From Onthophagus taurus (taxonomy: Eukaryota; Arthropoda; Insecta; Coleoptera; Scarabaeidae), in the NCBI RefSeq assembly GCF_036711975.1, contig NC_091966.1, forward strand, positions 7,501-71,500: a stretch of 64,000 nucleotides of DNA, written 5' to 3'. Numbering within the stretch: the stretch's first letter is position 1; every line of letters begins with the position of its first letter. Both the position numbers and the translations under genes were made by a program. Shown piece by piece: positions 59,317 to 64,000 of the stretch. The notes beneath the pieces were generated by a model. That model had not been told where the DNA came from, did not search any database, and saw nothing but the letters and a program-made list of their open reading frames with translations.

Positions 59317-62300
59317 CTAAGAAATTCTAGGCTGAACAACGGTGTTGTTGTTAAGGCGCACTGGCGTTTCATTGTTGCAATTTTCGTCTGCGGGCATTTG
59401 ATCCGCTTGCATGTTGCCCTCAAATCCGGGGTTTAATATTATATTCGGTACTAATTCTATTACTTCCTGCTCGTCTTCTACTGCAAATTATGCAGATAAT
59501 ATTCAATTTCAAGTTTCTAATTTTACATTTCAAGGCTATTCCTTTATATCAAATAAATCAATTACATGCGAAATTTATACATATTAGTACCCATGCAAAT
59601 ATTATTTTTAATATTAAGTTGAAATTTACAATGAGACCAATTAAATCAATTTAAGAGGGTTTTATAGCGACTATAGGGTAAATGATTTAGTTTTGTATTT
59701 AATAAAAATCTTTAAAGCCGTGACATAGTTTGTGTTTTAAATTGAAATTTGAGGTTGCTGGTTTAGGATATTACATAAAAGTGTTCCATTTCTTCCGATT
59801 CATCTGACGCTTCTAAATAACCTAGCACACAATTGGTCAAGTACGCGTAATGGAATCAGTTTTCATTCATTAATGTTGAATCATTTCTTGAGTTTGTCGC
59901 TCAGAAATGTACGTTATTATCAGATAACTGCGCGTGTTTTAAATATTTTGGAGGTCAACCTAAGATATACACTACGATTATGTATAAGTATTCTTGGCAT
60001 TATGAGAATGATTATAAGTTTATAGGAGTATTATATAGTTAAAGATTTCTAGACGCATGCCAAATTTTTAATAATTTCAAGGAATATATAAAAGTTTGCA
60101 AGGTTAATTAGAATTTTATGAGTCAGAAATTTTTTACATTTCAGAGAATTTCTAAAGCTGTGTCCAAATATAAAGCGACACGTGCGCGGCAGCAACACGC
60201 GGCGTTCGCATGAAATAATTCATTATAATTCACGCTGCGCACTGACTAAAAATGCTCGCGAGCGGCAGATAGAGCGCCAAGACGTCAATTCTTGTACACA
60301 TCCTAAGGCTTTCCATAGAATCTAGGAATTTTTGATGTTCTCCAGCTATTTCTAAATGTTCATCCTAACCCTTCAACTAAAGTGTTAATATTAGCAACAT
60401 AATATGCTTGATTTTAGCCTTAAAGTACTGGAAAACAATAAAAAATGGTCTCAATCAAAACATTCAACTTAATTAAACAATTTTCAAAACACAACGCGTT
60501 CGAACTTAAAGAACGATCTACATATAAGAGATATACTTGAGCACATCACCATTTCTAAGCTCCTACTTCCGAAATAATATTTATGAATTCATATCTAAAA
60601 TACTTCTATAATATAGAAAATAGATAATACAACAGGGAATGAAATTGTTTTGAAAGGGGTAAGCTGTTTCTTGATGCATTAACCACAACAGTTATCTGAG
60701 TGATCTTGTATTTTCTAAATGACAAGTAAAAATAATTAATACTTCAGTTTGTTTTCAAAATTTATCAGTGTTTGTGTCATCTCGTAAATGTCTATAAAAA
60801 AATCTACAAATCCCAAGAAATACTCAACACATTATCTTCCAACATCTTCATTTAAAGGTAAGTTTTTTTTCAATCCCTTTAGACATGTAAGCACAAATCG
60901 ACACACAAAAAACAACGAAAACATATCGACATCAATTATCAAAATCTACAACACGTTAGCGATTAGAAAAGCAGCCTACCTTTACTGAACGGAGAAAGAG
61001 GGTTGTCAAGCAAAAGTGTAAAAATAATTATTGTAGTGAAAAATGATTAACGATAGTTGGTTATGGTGAAAACAACGTTACGTAATTTTGGTACATAGGG
61101 GAAAGTTTAAAGAAAAAAGTAACTAGAGCAAATTAGGAATAATGGCAAGAGTACACGAACCTCAATCCACTTACCACCTGTGCGGCACTCTTGGTACAAA
61201 AGTAGGCACGTTCCAAGACCGAGAACGGTTAACGTGCCCATCACGATCGCCACCGCTATTATCCATATCCGGGTGTCGAAAGTCTGCGCCCCAGCTAGTA
61301 AACGAGCGGCAAGTTCTAAAAATTTTAGTTACTTTTTTGGGGTATTTAGGACACAAAACTAGTTAAAGTAACTAAAAAATAGCTAATGTGATAAGGATAC
61401 TACTAATTCAGCATTCATTGAAACTAATAGTGATTAGGTCAAAATTAATAGACATAAGTAGGAAATAGTGCTAGGAAATCAAAGGATATCTGTCAAATCA
61501 CCAATGAATATTTTACAAAATACATAAATTTAAATGAATTACTTTTTTAGTAATTTTCAAAATTGTCAATGATTAAAACTTACGTTTCTCAGTATATATA
61601 TGTAAAGTGGTATTTATAACTTCACTTTTAACACCAGGACCCAACTTGTTTCCTGCCCACATGCGGAAGGCATATGTTGTGTTAGGCTCAAGCTTGTAAA
61701 CCTCTAATCTCCGCTAAGAAATAATTTTTTTAATAAGAAAAAAAAACTTAAATTAAAATGAAACTTACTAAATTAGGACTTAAATGAGTGGGTGCGATAG
61801 ACGTCCAATTCGATTCGTTCATTAATCTATATTCAGCGGTGAAAAAAGTTATCGGATAGCCGCCGGTACCATTTAATTGCCATATTAAATAAGCTAGAAT
61901 TGTACTTGGATGTACATAAAACGGCAAAGCAGGTGGTGGTGCTAATAAAGTTAAAAAAAGAGTGTTATGTTATTATAATATAAATTAACCTATATTATAC
62001 AGGTTATTCAGAAGTTAGATAGCAAAGGTTATAAATTAATTTCATTATAATTATCCAAGTCTTTACACATTTTTAGATCTACAAAATTGATACTGTCTTT
62101 CTCAGTTTCGATTGTAAAATCTAGGAAGCTAAGCTTATTAAAAGTATTTTTGAGAATGTGACGTTTTCATAACTACTTTTTTTTTTCTTTATTTCTCTTA
62201 CAGAAAAATTCAATCATTTTCTGTTATACCTCGAGATTTTGTGAAAATTTTCATGAAAATATAAATAAAATAATTATGATTCACTTCACCTTGCATCTCA

Positions 62301-63955
62301 ACATCTAATTAAGTAATGGTAACAATTTTAATTTTAACTTTCTTACACATACAATAATTGTATTCCATGTTTTGCTTATACTCATTCGCAAAGAACATCA
62401 ATGTTTTGACCAAAAATTTTGACTCAACACCTCACTAAACTCCACCCATTCCGATCTTAATCTTTATTATTATTATTATTGCTGCCAGGCTGAGGGGAGC
62501 GGCTCCTCTCGTTACCGCGACCTATAAGAACTATTGTAACTTTAGCCCTCCAAAAGTTTAGGGCAAATGTAGGTCCTTGATGAACCTTAGTATTGCCCTG
62601 AGGTCTTGAAACTTTATGTCGGTAGGTGTCAACAGAGTTTTACCGACAGTTTTGTGTCTTAGACGGCCTCTGGCGACGCAATTGCATAATATATGTTCAG
62701 CTGTTTCTGACTCGTCGTTGCAAAGTTGACAAGTCTGATCCTCAGCTTGTCCAATGTAGAAGAGGTGGTATTTTAGGGGCGCATGGCCTGTCAGGTAACC
62801 TGAGAGCGTTCTTAGATCCCCTTTGCTGAGGCATAAAACCTCTTTGGTTTTGTTTTGCGACGGAGTTATCATACTCTTGGCTTGTCTGTGACCTGGAAGT
62901 TCTTTCCAGCGTAAGCCTACCTTTGAGACCTCCCAACTGTTGATTATTTGTTTTAGGTGGCTTTTTTGTAGTCCACAACCAGGTTGGGGTCCAATGAAGA
63001 GCGTGTTTGCTGCCTCTCTGGCCAGCTTGTCCGCCTTCTCATTGTTCATAATGTTGCTGTGACCTGGAACCCACCATAGGGTAACATCATTGCCCCTAGC
63101 GAGTTCTCTCAGGTTGTGGGTACACTATCTGATCAGTGCAGAGTCACACATGTAGGCCTGAATTGCCTTTAAGGCGGCCCGACTGTCTGTGAAAATGTTT
63201 ATGGATGCACCTTTCTGTCCCTTCTGTAGGTTCAAGGCGGTGCAAAAGTTTATAACAAGAACTTCTGCTTGGAAAATTGTTATGTCCAAGCTGAGGGGCA
63301 GTTTAATGTGGCTATTTGGTCCACTGATGCCCATACCTACTCCGGATCTAACTGTCTTTGAAGCATCGGTGTACCAGGCTAGGGCTCCTCTTTTTAGTTG
63401 AGGCCCACCCTTCGGCCAATCATCCATGCTTCTAAATATGACCTTATAGGGCTGGTTGAAATTGTATTCTGTTGGTATAAGGTCTGTTTTAATTTCAATC
63501 AGGTGATTTAGACATGGCACCTTGAGGATTTCGAGGTGTCCTCTGAGGTTACCCTGCATCAACTTGAGGATCTTAATCTTAAACACAGTATCAATAAATA
63601 AGAAAAATATTAAAAAAAAATACTTTAACAAGCTTAGAACATAATAATATAAATGTTGCTATCTAATTTTAAATGACATGTACCTATATCTTTTTTCATC
63701 ATCATTTTCTACTCTTACTTTTAACAACAACTTGAATATTATATTTCACAGCTGAATTTTCTTCTGAACATCTATATTCACCAGAATCATTTTTAGTAAC
63801 ATTCTCCAAAAACAACGAGCCATCCTCAAGCGTTATGAAAGGGGGCTTCTCGGAAATATCTCTAGTATCCCTTTCCCACATAATCCCATTGCTTTGATTT
63901 AGAGGACATTCAATGGTAATATTCTGATAAATATCCACATATTTTGTGTCAATAG
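59317..63955 (-). CDS. Ig-FN3 single-pass membrane protein (3' part of gene)
   Basis: Model: exons 63719-63955, 61769-61941, 61584-61713, 61175-61315 and 59317-59480, joined in phase; about 280 residues, N-terminus beyond the right edge. An Ig domain comes first, with Cys in ITIECPLN, Trp in GIMWERD and the DSGEYRC motif. An FN3 domain spans two exons (TPPPALPFYVHPS, YLIWQLNGTGGYP, KLEPNTTYAFRMWAGN). A membrane helix follows (IWIIAVAIVMGTLTVLGLGT), then a short cytoplasmic tail of about 60 residues ending NTVVQPRIS. Several N-x-S/T sites lie outside the membrane. The layout is that of neural cell-adhesion or guidance receptors, but I do not recognise the orthologue. The last-but-one exon ends at a strong GTAAGT donor; a GT three bases earlier is an alternative. 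A LINE sits in the intron between the Ig and FN3 exons. Confidence 0.85.
62462..63610 (-). mobile_element. I-like LINE fragment with RNase H domain and TAA-repeat tail
   Basis: A 5'-truncated LINE inserted in an intron of the Ig-FN3 gene, in the same orientation as that gene. It keeps the RNase H domain and the C-terminal zinc-knuckle part of ORF2, a short 3'UTR and a tail of AAT/TAA repeats (62464-62480). A TAA-repeat tail and an RNase H domain are features of the I clade; Loa-type elements are the alternative. Confidence 0.8.
62558..63610 (-). pseudogene. LINE ORF2 C-terminal part: RNase H and zinc knuckle
   Basis: RNase H motifs occur in order: WYTDASKT with the first Asp, FQAEVLVI with the Glu, FTDSRAALKA with the second Asp, and PGHSNIMNNEKADKLAREAA with the final His/Asp block. 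Further on, CQLCNDESETAEHILCNC is the C-x2-C...H...C knuckle. One TAG codon (63125-63127) interrupts an otherwise single frame between the second Asp and the PGHSN block; no frameshift is needed. The reverse transcriptase and endonuclease are absent, so the copy is not functional, though the single stop suggests a fairly recent insertion. Confidence 0.8.
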
Positions 63956-64000
63956 CTACATTTCATATAAAAGGAAATGATAATTAGCAGTTAGAATAAC

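Overview
This is nuclear DNA from an insect, most likely a beetle. The DNA is AT-rich. The genes carry short introns (about 50-75 nt) mixed with a few long ones. R1-clade, I-like and pogo/Tigger-like transposons and many MITEs are present. The encoded proteins are ordinary animal proteins, including two sigma-class glutathione transferases. The species cannot be fixed from the sequence.

Left end (1-6494): a 5'-truncated R1-clade non-LTR retrotransposon on the minus strand (1-3426) meets a very regular array of CCCAA pentamers (TTGGG on the other strand). The array runs about 197 pentamers, then 114 perfect 17-bp units, then a short 12/17-bp mix (3427-6494). A TTAGG-like motif, C-rich strand reading inward, next to an R1-clade LINE looks like a telomeric or subtelomeric block with a TRAS/SART-like element. 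This is the most interesting part of the window.

Gene-dense block (8134-18768): a small secreted protein with a double-psi beta-barrel look; two tandem pyridoxamine-phosphate oxidase genes, one normal (PNPO) and one that lost active-site residues; SRPRB (signal recognition particle receptor beta); RNPC3 (U11/U12 65K protein of the minor spliceosome); SLC25A19 (mitochondrial thiamine pyrophosphate carrier); and an unrecognised secreted protein. Spacing is tight, with two divergent and several convergent pairs. Apart from two cofactor genes (vitamin B6 and thiamine pyrophosphate), no shared pathway is evident.

Middle (18769-34156): a decayed Tigger/pogo-like transposon, PSMD1 (proteasome Rpn2, coding region without introns), a CFAP100-like axonemal coiled-coil protein and ARL4, separated by AT-rich intergenic DNA.

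Right half (34157-64000): 17 kb without recognisable coding sequence, probably a 5'UTR intron of ARL4 holding several MITEs; two tandem sigma GST genes with the same intron plan; MITEs nested in one another; and the 3' part of a gene for an Ig-FN3 single-pass membrane protein whose intron holds a fairly young I-like LINE fragment. Exon models were made by hand from splice signals and reading phase; every full-length model totals a multiple of three.
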